Below are positions 1 to 5,782 of a stretch of 5,782 bases of DNA, in pieces. The translations under genes were made by a program, and so were the position numbers. Source of the DNA: Pseudomonadota bacterium. Lineage in GTDB: Bacteria > Pseudomonadota > Gammaproteobacteria > Burkholderiales > Burkholderiaceae_C. The notes beneath the pieces were generated by a model. The model had not been told where the DNA came from. It saw only the letters and a list, made by a program, of their open reading frames with translations, and searched no databases. Position 1 is the stretch's first letter. Each line of letters starts with the position of its first letter. The stretch is taken from positions 1 through 5,782 of the forward strand of contig JAFECV010000157.1 of NCBI GenBank assembly GCA_018241985.1, written 5' to 3'.

Positions 1-888
1 CATGGAGCGCCGGGAGACCCGGTGTCGACGATCGCCGGCGCGAGCGGCGGGATGACGCCGGAACTGATGGCGCAGTTGCGCACGCAGTACGGTCTCGACA
101 AGCCACTGTCGGTGCAACTCGGGGTCTATCTCTGGCAAGTGCTGCATGGTGACCTCGGCTACTCGTATTACTTCAACCTGCCGGTCGCCCACCTGATCGC
201 CGAGCGCATTCCGGCGACGCTGCTGCTGGTCGTCAGCTCGATCCTGTGCGCGTTCGTCGTCGGCACCGCGCTCGGCGTGCTCTCGTCGCGCAAACCGAAC
301 GGGCTGCTGTCCCAGTTCGTCACCGTCGTCTCGATGTTCGGCTTCGCCGCGCCGGTGTTCTGGACCGGCATCATGCTGGTGATTCTCTTCGCTTCGGTAT
401 TCCCGATCCTGCCGGTCGCCGGCATGCACGGGATCACGTCGAGCCGGCATGGGCTGGAAGGCGCGCTCGACGTGCTGCACCACCTGGTGCTGCCGGCGGT
501 CTCGCTGAGCCTGATCTATCTGGCGCAGTACAGCCGTCTGTCGCGCTCGTCGATGCTGGACGTGCTGGGCTCCGATTTCATCCGCACCGCGCGGGCGAAG
601 GGGCTGTCCGAGCGCGTCGTGCTGTACAAGCACGCGCTGCGCAATGCACTGCTGCCGGTGATCACCGTGCTCGGACTGCAGTTCGGCAACGTGTTGTCCG
701 GCGCCATCCTGGTCGAGACGGTGTTCAACTGGCCCGGCCTGGGCCGGCTCTCGTTCGATTCGGTGCTCAGGCGCGACTACCCGACCCTGCTGGGCCTGCT
801 GCTGATCTCGTCGATCGTCGTGATCGTGATGAATCTCGTGACCGACCTGTGCTATCGGCTGGCGGACCCGCGGATCAAGACATCATGA
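1..888 (+). CDS. DppB/OppB-type ABC importer permease, 5'-truncated by the window edge
   Basis: One of two inner-membrane permease subunits of a peptide/nickel/opine-type ABC importer; it forms half of the translocation channel. The frame is open from base 1 and gives 295 residues. The first residues, HGAPGDPV, match the conserved PGDP segment that follows TM1 in this family, so the true start and TM1 lie upstream. The GTG at 22 is internal. Hydrophobic spans fall at about window residues 71-93, 106-133, 159-177, 214-239 and 261-287. The cytoplasmic EAA loop that docks on the ATPase is at about 192-218 (ARAKG, then HALRNALLP). The family motif VETVFNWPGLG and the C-terminal DPRI are present. 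The TGA overlaps the next start by 4 nt (ATGA), which suggests translational coupling. The family assignment is firm. The substrate could be a peptide, an opine, a nickel chelate or another small molecule. Confidence 0.93.
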   Translation, partial: HGAPGDPVSTIAGASGGMTPELMAQLRTQYGLDKPLSVQLGVYLWQVLHGDLGYSYYFNLPVAHLIAERIPATLLLVVSSILCAFVVGTALGVLSSRKPNGLLSQFVTVVSMFGFAAPVFWTGIMLVILFASVFPILPVAGMHGITSSRHGLEGALDVLHHLVLPAVSLSLIYLAQYSRLSRSSMLDVLGSDFIRTARAKGLSERVVLYKHALRNALLPVITVLGLQFGNVLSGAILVETVFNWPGLGRLSFDSVLRRDYPTLLGLLLISSIVVIVMNLVTDLCYRLADPRIKTS

Positions 889-1787
889 ACACACAGACAT
901 CCACCGTTGCCGACGCCTCTACTCCCGGCCCGTCGCTGCCGAAGACCGAGCACCCGGGCGCCGAGGCGTTGCGCATGTTCGTGCGCAATCCGTCGGCGAT
1001 CATCGGCATGGTGTTGTTCCTCGTCATCGCCGTGGCGTCGATCGCCGGCCCGTGGATCGACCCCGCGGACCCGTTCGAGATTCGGGTGGCGCCGCTGACG
1101 CCGCCGTTCACCCCGGATGCCTGGCTCGGCAGCGACTACCTGGGCCGCGACGTGCTGACGACCCTGATCTACGGCGGCCGCGTGACGCTCGTGATCGGTG
1201 CCGTCGCGGCACTGATCGCGGCGCTGATCGGCATCACCTTCGGCGCGCTGGCCGGCTACTACGGAGGCAAGGTCGATGCGCTGCTGATGCGCATCACCGA
1301 ATTCTTCCAGGTGCTGCCGGCGCTGTTGTTCGCGATGGTCGTGGTGGCGCTGTTCTCGCCGACGCTGCTGACCGTCACGATCGCGATCGGGATCGTGATC
1401 TGGACCGGGACCGCACGGCTGACCCGCGCCGAGTTCCTGAAATTCCGCGACCTGGAGTTCGTCCGCGCCGAACGCGCGATCGGCGCGCGCAACGCCCGCA
1501 TCATCTGGAAAGTGATCCTCCCGAACGCGTTGCCGCCGCTGATCGTCACGATCGCGCTGTCGGTGGGCGCGGCCATCCTGTTCCAGGCCGGGTTGTCGTT
1601 CCTGGGCCTCGGCGATCCGAACGAAATGACCTGGGGACTGATGATCGGATCGAGCCGCGACTACATCCTCTCCTGCTGGTGGGCCGTCGCGTTTCCGGGT
1701 GCGGCGATCTTTCTCACGGTGCTGGCGATCAGCCTGATCGGCGACGGACTGAACGACGCGCTGAATCCGAAGCTGAGGGCGCGCTGA
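885..1787 (+). CDS. DppC/OppC-type ABC importer permease
   Basis: Second inner-membrane permease of the importer, expected to pair with the DppB-type subunit encoded just upstream. It has 300 residues, the usual size. A polar N-terminus of about 37 residues precedes TM1 (about 38-58). The family signature [11 protein letters not shown] (81-91) follows, close to the usual LGTDxLGRDVL. Further hydrophobic spans lie at about 99-124, 142-172, 218-240 and 265-286. The EAA loop is at about 191-217 ([10 protein letters not shown], then ILPNALPP). The C-terminus NPKLRAR resembles the usual DPRLR ending. The ATG at 885 was chosen because it gives the typical OppC N-terminus and a 4-nt ATGA overlap with the upstream gene. 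The frame stays open back to 246, but that part is a shadow of the first gene. No strong Shine-Dalgarno precedes this start, consistent with coupling to upstream translation. No frameshift or missing motif is seen. Confidence 0.95.
   Translation: MNTQTSTVADASTPGPSLPKTEHPGAEALRMFVRNPSAIIGMVLFLVIAVASIAGPWIDPADPFEIRVAPLTPPFTPDAWLGSDYLGRDVLTTLIYGGRVTLVIGAVAALIAALIGITFGALAGYYGGKVDALLMRITEFFQVLPALLFAMVVVALFSPTLLTVTIAIGIVIWTGTARLTRAEFLKFRDLEFVRAERAIGARNARIIWKVILPNALPPLIVTIALSVGAAILFQAGLSFLGLGDPNEMTWGLMIGSSRDYILSCWWAVAFPGAAIFLTVLAISLIGDGLNDALNPKLRAR
1775..1779 (+). promoter_or_regulatory. Ribosome binding site for the DppD-type ATPase gene
   Basis: GAGGG ends 7 nt before the ATG at 1787. It lies inside the last codons of the DppC-type gene and supports 1787 as the start, together with the TGATG stop-start overlap. 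Confidence 0.65.
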
Positions 1788-2824
1788 TGAGCATTTCCGC
1801 AACCCCGGTGCTGCAGGTCGAAGACCTGCGCGTCGAATTCAAGACGCGACGCGGCACGGCGATGGTGCTTAATGGGGTCGACTTCGATCTGTACGGCGGC
1901 GAGACCCTGTGCGCGGTCGGCGAATCCGGATGCGGCAAGAGCATGACCGCGCTGGCGCTGCTGCGGCTGATTCCGTCGCCGCCTGGAAAGATCAGCGGCG
2001 GGCGCATGATGTTCCAGAACGAAGATCTGGCACGGGCGAGCGAAGCGCGCATGCGCGAGGTTCGCGGCAACCGCATCTCGATGATTTTCCAAGAGCCGAT
2101 GACATCGCTGAATCCGGTTTTCACGGTCGGCGATCAGATCGGCGAGTCCCTCAGGCTGCACGCGGGCCTGGGCGCCGCCGCCGCGCGCGCGCGCACGATC
2201 GAAATGCTGCAGCAGGTCGGCATACCGGCTCCCGAGCGACGCGTCGACGAGTATCCGCACCAGATGTCCGGGGGCATGCGCCAGCGCGTGATGATCGCGA
2301 TGGCGCTGGCCTGCCGCCCCGACGTGCTGATCGCGGACGAGCCGACCACGGCGCTCGACGTCACGGTGCAGGCCCAGATCTTCGACCTGCTGCGCGAGCT
2401 GCAGCGCGAGCGCGGGACCGCCATCCTGCTGATCACGCACGACATGGGCGCGGTCGCCGAAATGGCCGATCGGGTAATGGTGATGTACGCGGGGCGCGTG
2501 GTAGAACGCGGCACCACCGAGCAGGTACTGGCGCGCCCCGGCCATCCGTACACCCAGGGCCTGATCGAATGCCTTCCGGAGCTCGGCAGCAGCATGATCG
2601 AGGAGCGCAAGGAACTGGCCGAGATTCGCGGCGTGGTCCCGTCGATCTGGGAGCTGGGCAGCGGTTGCGCGTTTCGCGAGCGCTGCCCGCGGGCCATGGC
2701 GATCTGCGCGCAGCGCGTGCCGCCGATGTTCGACCTCGATCGAGCGGCCGGCGCGGGATCGAGCCACGCCCATGCCGCAGCCTGCTGGCTGCACGCCGAG
2801 CAGCCTTCGGAGGCGCTGGCATGA
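1787..2824 (+). CDS. DppD/OppD-type ABC importer ATP-binding protein
   Basis: One of two cytoplasmic ATPases that power the importer; 345 residues, typical of the subfamily. The nucleotide-binding domain is complete: Walker A GESGCGKS (45-52), Q-loop Gln102 in FQEP, ABC signature MSGGM followed by RQR (160-167), Walker B VLIADE (180-185), D-loop ALD (189-191) and switch His218 in THD. The C-terminal oligopeptide-transporter extension starts at HPY (253-255). It carries four cysteines, C294, C300, C307 and C333, in the GCxFxxRCP-type arrangement. In some DppD/OppD proteins the equivalent cysteines hold a [4Fe-4S] cluster; that is family knowledge, not shown here. The start at 1787 overlaps the previous stop by 1 nt and has a good Shine-Dalgarno. 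The stop overlaps the next gene by 4 nt. The catalytic motifs look intact, so the subunit should be active. Confidence 0.96.
   Translation: MSISATPVLQVEDLRVEFKTRRGTAMVLNGVDFDLYGGETLCAVGESGCGKSMTALALLRLIPSPPGKISGGRMMFQNEDLARASEARMREVRGNRISMIFQEPMTSLNPVFTVGDQIGESLRLHAGLGAAAARARTIEMLQQVGIPAPERRVDEYPHQMSGGMRQRVMIAMALACRPDVLIADEPTTALDVTVQAQIFDLLRELQRERGTAILLITHDMGAVAEMADRVMVMYAGRVVERGTTEQVLARPGHPYTQGLIECLPELGSSMIEERKELAEIRGVVPSIWELGSGCAFRERCPRAMAICAQRVPPMFDLDRAAGAGSSHAHAAACWLHAEQPSEALA
2808..2813 (+). promoter_or_regulatory. Ribosome binding site for the DppF-type ATPase gene
   Basis: CGGAGG ends 7 nt before the ATG at 2821, the strongest Shine-Dalgarno in the window. It favours 2821 over the second in-frame ATG at 2827, which would be 13 nt away. 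Confidence 0.7.
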
Positions 2825-3879
2825 CGATGCAGGACGCCCGGCAGATCTCGGCAGCCGCGACACCGGGCGTGCTGCTGTCGGTGCGGGATCTGCAGGTGCA
2901 TTTTCCGCGCGCCAGGTCCGGCTGGTTCGCCCCGCCGGAGGTGGTGAAGGCGGTCGACGGGGTGTCGTTCGACGTTCCACGCGGCAAGACGCTGGCGATC
3001 GTCGGGGAGTCGGGATCGGGCAAGACCACGACCGCACTCGCCGCGATGCGGCTGTCGCCGATCACCGGCGGCCAGATCAGGCTCGGAGACACCGACCTGG
3101 GCGCGCTCGACGGCGAGGCGCTGCGGCTGCAGCGGCGGCGCATGCAGATCGTCTTTCAGGATCCTTATTCGTCGCTGAACCCGCGCGAACGCGCCGGGGC
3201 CGCGGTGCGTGCGCCGCTCGACCTGATGAGCGTGGGCACGCCGGCCCAGCGCAGCGAGCGCGTCGCCGAGCTGTTTACCGCGGTCGGCCTGCGGCCGGAG
3301 CAGCAGCGGCTGTTTCCGCACCAGTTCTCCGGCGGACAGCGGCAACGGATCAACATCGCGCGGGCGCTGGCGACGAACCCGGAGCTGGTCGTCTGCGACG
3401 AGCCGGTGTCGGCACTCGACATCGCGATTCGGGCGCAGATCCTCAACCTGCTCGCACGGCTGCAGCGCGAGCTCGGCCTCGCCTATCTGTTCATCTCGCA
3501 CGACATGGCGGTGGTCGAGCACATCTGCGACGACATCGCGGTGATGTATCTCGGCCAGATCGTCGAGCGCGCGCCGCGCCGCGCGTTCTTCGGCAACCCG
3601 CTGCATCCATACAGCGTGGCGCTGATGTCGGCGGTCCCGACCGTGCACGGCGGTCGCAGGCATGCTGCACGACGAATCAAGCTCACCGGCGATCCGCCCA
3701 GCCCGATCGATCCCCCGATAGGATGCCGTTTCGCCGCCCGCTGCCCCGTGGCCGAACCGGCTTGCGCGGCCGAGCCGCAGCCGCTGCGCGAGGTCGTCCC
3801 CGGCCATTGGGTGCGCTGCCGTCGTGTCGACCTGGCGGACGGCGTGCCGCAGGCGCCGCTGCGCGCGCCGCAAGCCTGA
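2821..3879 (+). CDS. DppF/OppF-type ABC importer ATP-binding protein
   Basis: Second cytoplasmic ATPase, expected to form a heterodimer with the DppD-type subunit. It has 352 residues. The nucleotide-binding domain shows Walker A GESGSGKT (62-69), Q-loop Gln113 in [10 protein letters not shown], signature FSGGQ followed by RQR (169-176), Walker B LVVCDE (189-194), SALD (197-200) and switch His227 in [14 protein letters not shown] and VSALD are characteristic of the DppF/OppF branch. The C-terminal extension begins at HPY (262-264), continues with GDPPSP (290-295), and has cysteines C302, C308, C315 and C333, a possible Fe-S or structural site as in the partner ATPase. The segment after NPR ([14 protein letters not shown], 122-135) departs from the usual TVGDIIAEPL-like sequence, which is mild divergence. 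The start at 2821 is supported by CGGAGG 7 nt upstream and a 4-nt ATGA overlap. A 23-nt spacer follows before the amidohydrolase gene. Confidence 0.96.
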   Translation: MTMQDARQISAAATPGVLLSVRDLQVHFPRARSGWFAPPEVVKAVDGVSFDVPRGKTLAIVGESGSGKTTTALAAMRLSPITGGQIRLGDTDLGALDGEALRLQRRRMQIVFQDPYSSLNPRERAGAAVRAPLDLMSVGTPAQRSERVAELFTAVGLRPEQQRLFPHQFSGGQRQRINIARALATNPELVVCDEPVSALDIAIRAQILNLLARLQRELGLAYLFISHDMAVVEHICDDIAVMYLGQIVERAPRRAFFGNPLHPYSVALMSAVPTVHGGRRHAARRIKLTGDPPSPIDPPIGCRFAARCPVAEPACAAEPQPLREVVPGHWVRCRRVDLADGVPQAPLRAPQA

Positions 3880-3892
3880 CCCCTTCAATCTT

Positions 3893-3897
3893 CGGAG
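3893..3897 (+). promoter_or_regulatory. Ribosome binding site of the amidohydrolase gene, in the only intergenic gap
   Basis: CGGAG ends 5 nt before the ATG at 3903. The 23-nt gap (3880-3902) has no inverted repeat or T-run that would suggest a terminator and is too short for a separate promoter to be evident. Co-transcription with the transporter genes is the simplest reading. Confidence 0.6.
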
Positions 3898-3902
3898 CCC
3901 CC

Positions 3903-5588
3903 ATGAACGACGTCACCGTCTATTCGGCGCGCAAGATCATCACGATGAACACGATGCAGCCGACTGCGACCCATGTCGCGGTGCGCGATGGACGCATTCT
4001 CGCGGTCGGTGACCTCGACCGGATGAAGGCTTGGGGCACGCATCGTCTTGACATGCGCTTTGCCGACAAGGTGCTGATGCCCGGCCTGGTCGAAGGGCAT
4101 TGCCACTTGAAAGAGGGCAGCATGTGGGAGATACCCTACCTGGGCTGGTTCGAGCGCCGCGATCCGCAGGGCAAGGTCTGGCCCGGGCTGCGGTCGATGG
4201 GGGCGGTGGTCGAACGGCTCGCCGGGATCGACGCGCAGATGCGCGCCGCCGGCAAGGGCGACGACGAACCGCTGATCGCCTGGGGTTTCGATCCGATCTA
4301 TTTCGTAGGCGGCGAGCGCATGACCGTCGAGCACCTGGATCGTGCCAGCCAGACGCGGCCGATCGTGGTCTCGCATTCGAACGGCCACGTGATGAACGTC
4401 AATTCGGCGACGATGCGGCTGTGCGACATCAATGCCGAGACCGAGGTCGAGGGCGTCGTCAAGTTCAGCAGCGGGCCGAGCGCCGGCCACCCGACCGGCG
4501 AGCTGCAGGAGCCGGGCGCGATGTTCCTCGCGCTGCGCAAGATCGGCAACGCCGGCTTGCTCGCGCCGATGACCGAAGACGGCGTGCGCTCATTCGCCAG
4601 CCTGGCCTGCATGCAGGGCGTAACCACCGCGACCGATCTGGTGAATCGCCTGACCGATGCGGATTGCGCGGTGCTGGAGGCCGCGACCGCGGACGACGCC
4701 TGCAGCGTCCGCATCCTGCCGGCGTTCCAGGCGTTCCACGGCACGCATGGCGCGACACAGGGCGCCGAGCACGTGAAGAGCCTGATGCCGCGGAGCACCG
4801 ACCGGCTGCGCTACGGCCTGGTCAAGATGATGCTCGACGGCTCGATCCAGGGCTTTTCGGCGCGGCTGCGCTGGCCGGGCTATTACAACGGCGCGGCGAA
4901 CGGTATCTGGGTGACCGCGCCGGTGCAGTATGAGGCCGACTTCGAGGCCTACCACCGGGCCGGCCTGCTGATCCACACGCACACCAACGCCGACGAGGCG
5001 AGCGAAGCGGCGATCAACGCAATCGAGCGGGTTCTGACGCGCGCGCCGCGCCCCGATCATCGCCACACGCTGCAGCACGGCCAGATGATCGATGCGCCGC
5101 TGTTCAAACGCATGAAGGCGCTCGGCCTGTCGGTGAATCTGTTCACCAATCACATCTGGTACTGGGGCGACCAGCATTACGAAATGACGATGGGGCCGGA
5201 CCGGGCGCACCGGATGGACGCCTGCGGCAGCGCGCTGGCCGCCGGCGTGCCGCTCGCGATCCATTCCGATGCACCAGTCACGCCGCTGGGACCGCTGTTC
5301 ACCGCGTGGTGCGCGGTGAACCGGATCACGCCATCGGGCCGCGTGCTGGGCCCGTCCGAGCGCATCAGCGTGGAACAGGCGCTGCATGCGATCACGCTGG
5401 GGCCGGCCTGGACGCTGAAACTCGACCAGGAGATCGGCAGCATCGAATGCGGCAAGCGGGCCGACTTCTGCGTGCTCGAGGACGACCCGCTTTCCGTCGA
5501 TCCGATAGCGCTGAAAGACGTGCGCGTGTGGGGTACGGTGCTGTCGGGCCGGGTGTTCCAGGCACGCACGAGTGCGGCTGCCGGATGA
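3903..5588 (+). CDS. Metal-dependent amidohydrolase, Amidohydro_3/YtcJ type
   Basis: Probable cytoplasmic metallohydrolase that cleaves a C-N bond (amide, formamide or ring amide); 561 residues, usual for the family. No signal peptide is seen. Both ends form the beta-sandwich typical of the superfamily: residues 1-60, with [10 protein letters not shown], and about 511-553, with [19 protein letters not shown]. The TIM barrel between them carries the metal-site motifs: HxH at H66 and H68 after VLMPGLVEG, Lys308 in VKMMLDGS (candidate bridging or carboxylated lysine), H360 in HTHTNAD, H392 in LQHGQ and D456 in HSDAPVTP. Also conserved are NGH with H162 and TGELQE (198-203). The HTHTNAD, LQHGQ and HSD wordings differ from the common HAIGD, IEHAQ and GSD forms, so this may be a divergent subgroup. 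Its place after four importer genes suggests that it processes an imported compound. N-substituted formamide deformylase is a characterised relative, but the substrate is not deducible. Confidence 0.9.
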   Translation: MNDVTVYSARKIITMNTMQPTATHVAVRDGRILAVGDLDRMKAWGTHRLDMRFADKVLMPGLVEGHCHLKEGSMWEIPYLGWFERRDPQGKVWPGLRSMGAVVERLAGIDAQMRAAGKGDDEPLIAWGFDPIYFVGGERMTVEHLDRASQTRPIVVSHSNGHVMNVNSATMRLCDINAETEVEGVVKFSSGPSAGHPTGELQEPGAMFLALRKIGNAGLLAPMTEDGVRSFASLACMQGVTTATDLVNRLTDADCAVLEAATADDACSVRILPAFQAFHGTHGATQGAEHVKSLMPRSTDRLRYGLVKMMLDGSIQGFSARLRWPGYYNGAANGIWVTAPVQYEADFEAYHRAGLLIHTHTNADEASEAAINAIERVLTRAPRPDHRHTLQHGQMIDAPLFKRMKALGLSVNLFTNHIWYWGDQHYEMTMGPDRAHRMDACGSALAAGVPLAIHSDAPVTPLGPLFTAWCAVNRITPSGRVLGPSERISVEQALHAITLGPAWTLKLDQEIGSIECGKRADFCVLEDDPLSVDPIALKDVRVWGTVLSGRVFQARTSAAAG

Positions 5589-5782
5589 CGGCGAAGCGGC
5601 TGCCGCTGACCGTCATCGGCGGCTTTCTGGGCGCCGGCAAGACCACGCTGCTGAACCGCTGGCTGCGCGAATCCAGGGGGATCCGCATGGCGGTGCTGGT
5701 CAATGATTTCGGCGAGATCAACGTCGACGCCGATCTGATCGCGGCGAGTTCCGGAGACACGATCGCGCTCAGCAACGGCTGC
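5585..5782 (+). CDS. COG0523 (CobW/G3E) family GTPase, N-terminal part, cut by the window edge
   Basis: Start of a P-loop GTPase of the G3E group, whose members include CobW, the nitrile hydratase activators and zinc chaperones of the ZNG1/YeiR kind. Sixty-six codons are visible and the frame is open to the last base. The sequence begins [20 protein letters not shown], with Walker A GFLGAGKT at 13-20 right after the first beta strand. VLVNDFGEINVDADLI (37-52) is the usual second block of the family. The window ends at LSNGC (62-66), where the family normally continues into the metal-binding GCxCC motif; C66 would be its first cysteine and the rest is not visible. The ATG at 5585 overlaps the amidohydrolase stop by 4 nt (ATGA) and gives a normal family N-terminus. 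No clear Shine-Dalgarno is seen, so coupled translation is likely. Full-length relatives have roughly 300-400 residues. Which metal and which client it serves cannot be read from this fragment. Confidence 0.92.
   Translation, partial: MTAKRLPLTVIGGFLGAGKTTLLNRWLRESRGIRMAVLVNDFGEINVDADLIAASSGDTIALSNGC

Noticed and set aside
246..884. A possible long N-terminal extension of the DppC-type permease
   Set aside because: This stretch is the +3 shadow of the first permease and encodes Arg-rich nonsense. The start at 885 gives a normal-length OppC protein and an ATGA junction.
852..1802. A 316-codon open frame on the minus strand
   Set aside because: It lies opposite the DppC-type permease and translates to low-complexity Arg/Asp/Gln/His-rich sequence with no family features. 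It is a shadow frame.
1909..2820. A possible N-terminal extension of the DppF-type ATPase
   Set aside because: The upstream part overlaps the DppD-type gene out of frame and has no domain. CGGAGG before 2821 marks the real start.
1..3879. Naming the transporter as dipeptide (dpp), oligopeptide (opp), nickel (nik) or glutathione (gsi)
   Set aside because: The permeases and ATPases of these systems are too alike to separate by eye, and the substrate-binding protein is missing. Gene symbols were left empty.
2134..3888. A 584-codon open frame on the minus strand
   Set aside because: It is antisense to two clearly coding ATPase genes with intact motifs. Its translation is rich in Arg, Ala and His with no recognisable domain, as expected from a GC-rich shadow frame.
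2772..3902. A possible long N-terminal extension or fusion of the amidohydrolase
   Set aside because: This stretch is a shadow of the DppF-type gene. The amidohydrolase fold begins right after the ATG at 3903, which has its own Shine-Dalgarno.
5562..5575. A short inverted repeat, GCAC-6 nt-GTGC, near the end of the amidohydrolase gene
   Set aside because: A 4-bp stem inside coding sequence with no T-run, followed directly by an overlapping gene, is not credible as a terminator and is expected by chance.

Overview
The window is GC-rich bacterial DNA with G or C in most third codon positions and tightly packed genes, all on the + strand. The style fits a high-GC proteobacterium, perhaps a betaproteobacterium. 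That placement is an impression from composition and protein character, because no marker gene is present. No RNA genes, mobile elements, CRISPR arrays or long non-coding stretches were seen.

Layout: (1) 1-888, the 3' part of a DppB/OppB-type permease whose start lies upstream; (2) 885-1787, a DppC/OppC-type permease; (3) 1787-2824, a DppD/OppD-type ATPase; (4) 2821-3879, a DppF/OppF-type ATPase; (5) 3903-5588, a cytoplasmic metal-dependent amidohydrolase of the Amidohydro_3/YtcJ type; (6) 5585-5782, the first 66 codons of a COG0523 (CobW/G3E) GTPase that runs off the right edge. Stops and starts overlap by 4, 1, 4 and 4 nt (ATGA or TGATG junctions). The only gap is 23 nt, between the second ATPase and the amidohydrolase, and it carries a Shine-Dalgarno sequence but no terminator-like hairpin. 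The six genes therefore look like one polycistronic unit. Its promoter, and the periplasmic substrate-binding protein gene normally found with such a transporter, are not in the window.

Together the four transporter genes encode the membrane and ATPase parts of a peptide/nickel/opine-type ABC importer. The amidohydrolase probably acts on the imported compound or a derivative of it, by hydrolysing a C-N (amide-like) bond. The COG0523 GTPase belongs to a family with several metallochaperones, so it may help supply metal to the amidohydrolase. The substrate cannot be read from the sequence. The point most worth following is the coupling of importer, metallo-amidohydrolase and putative metal-insertion GTPase; the individual protein families are all known.
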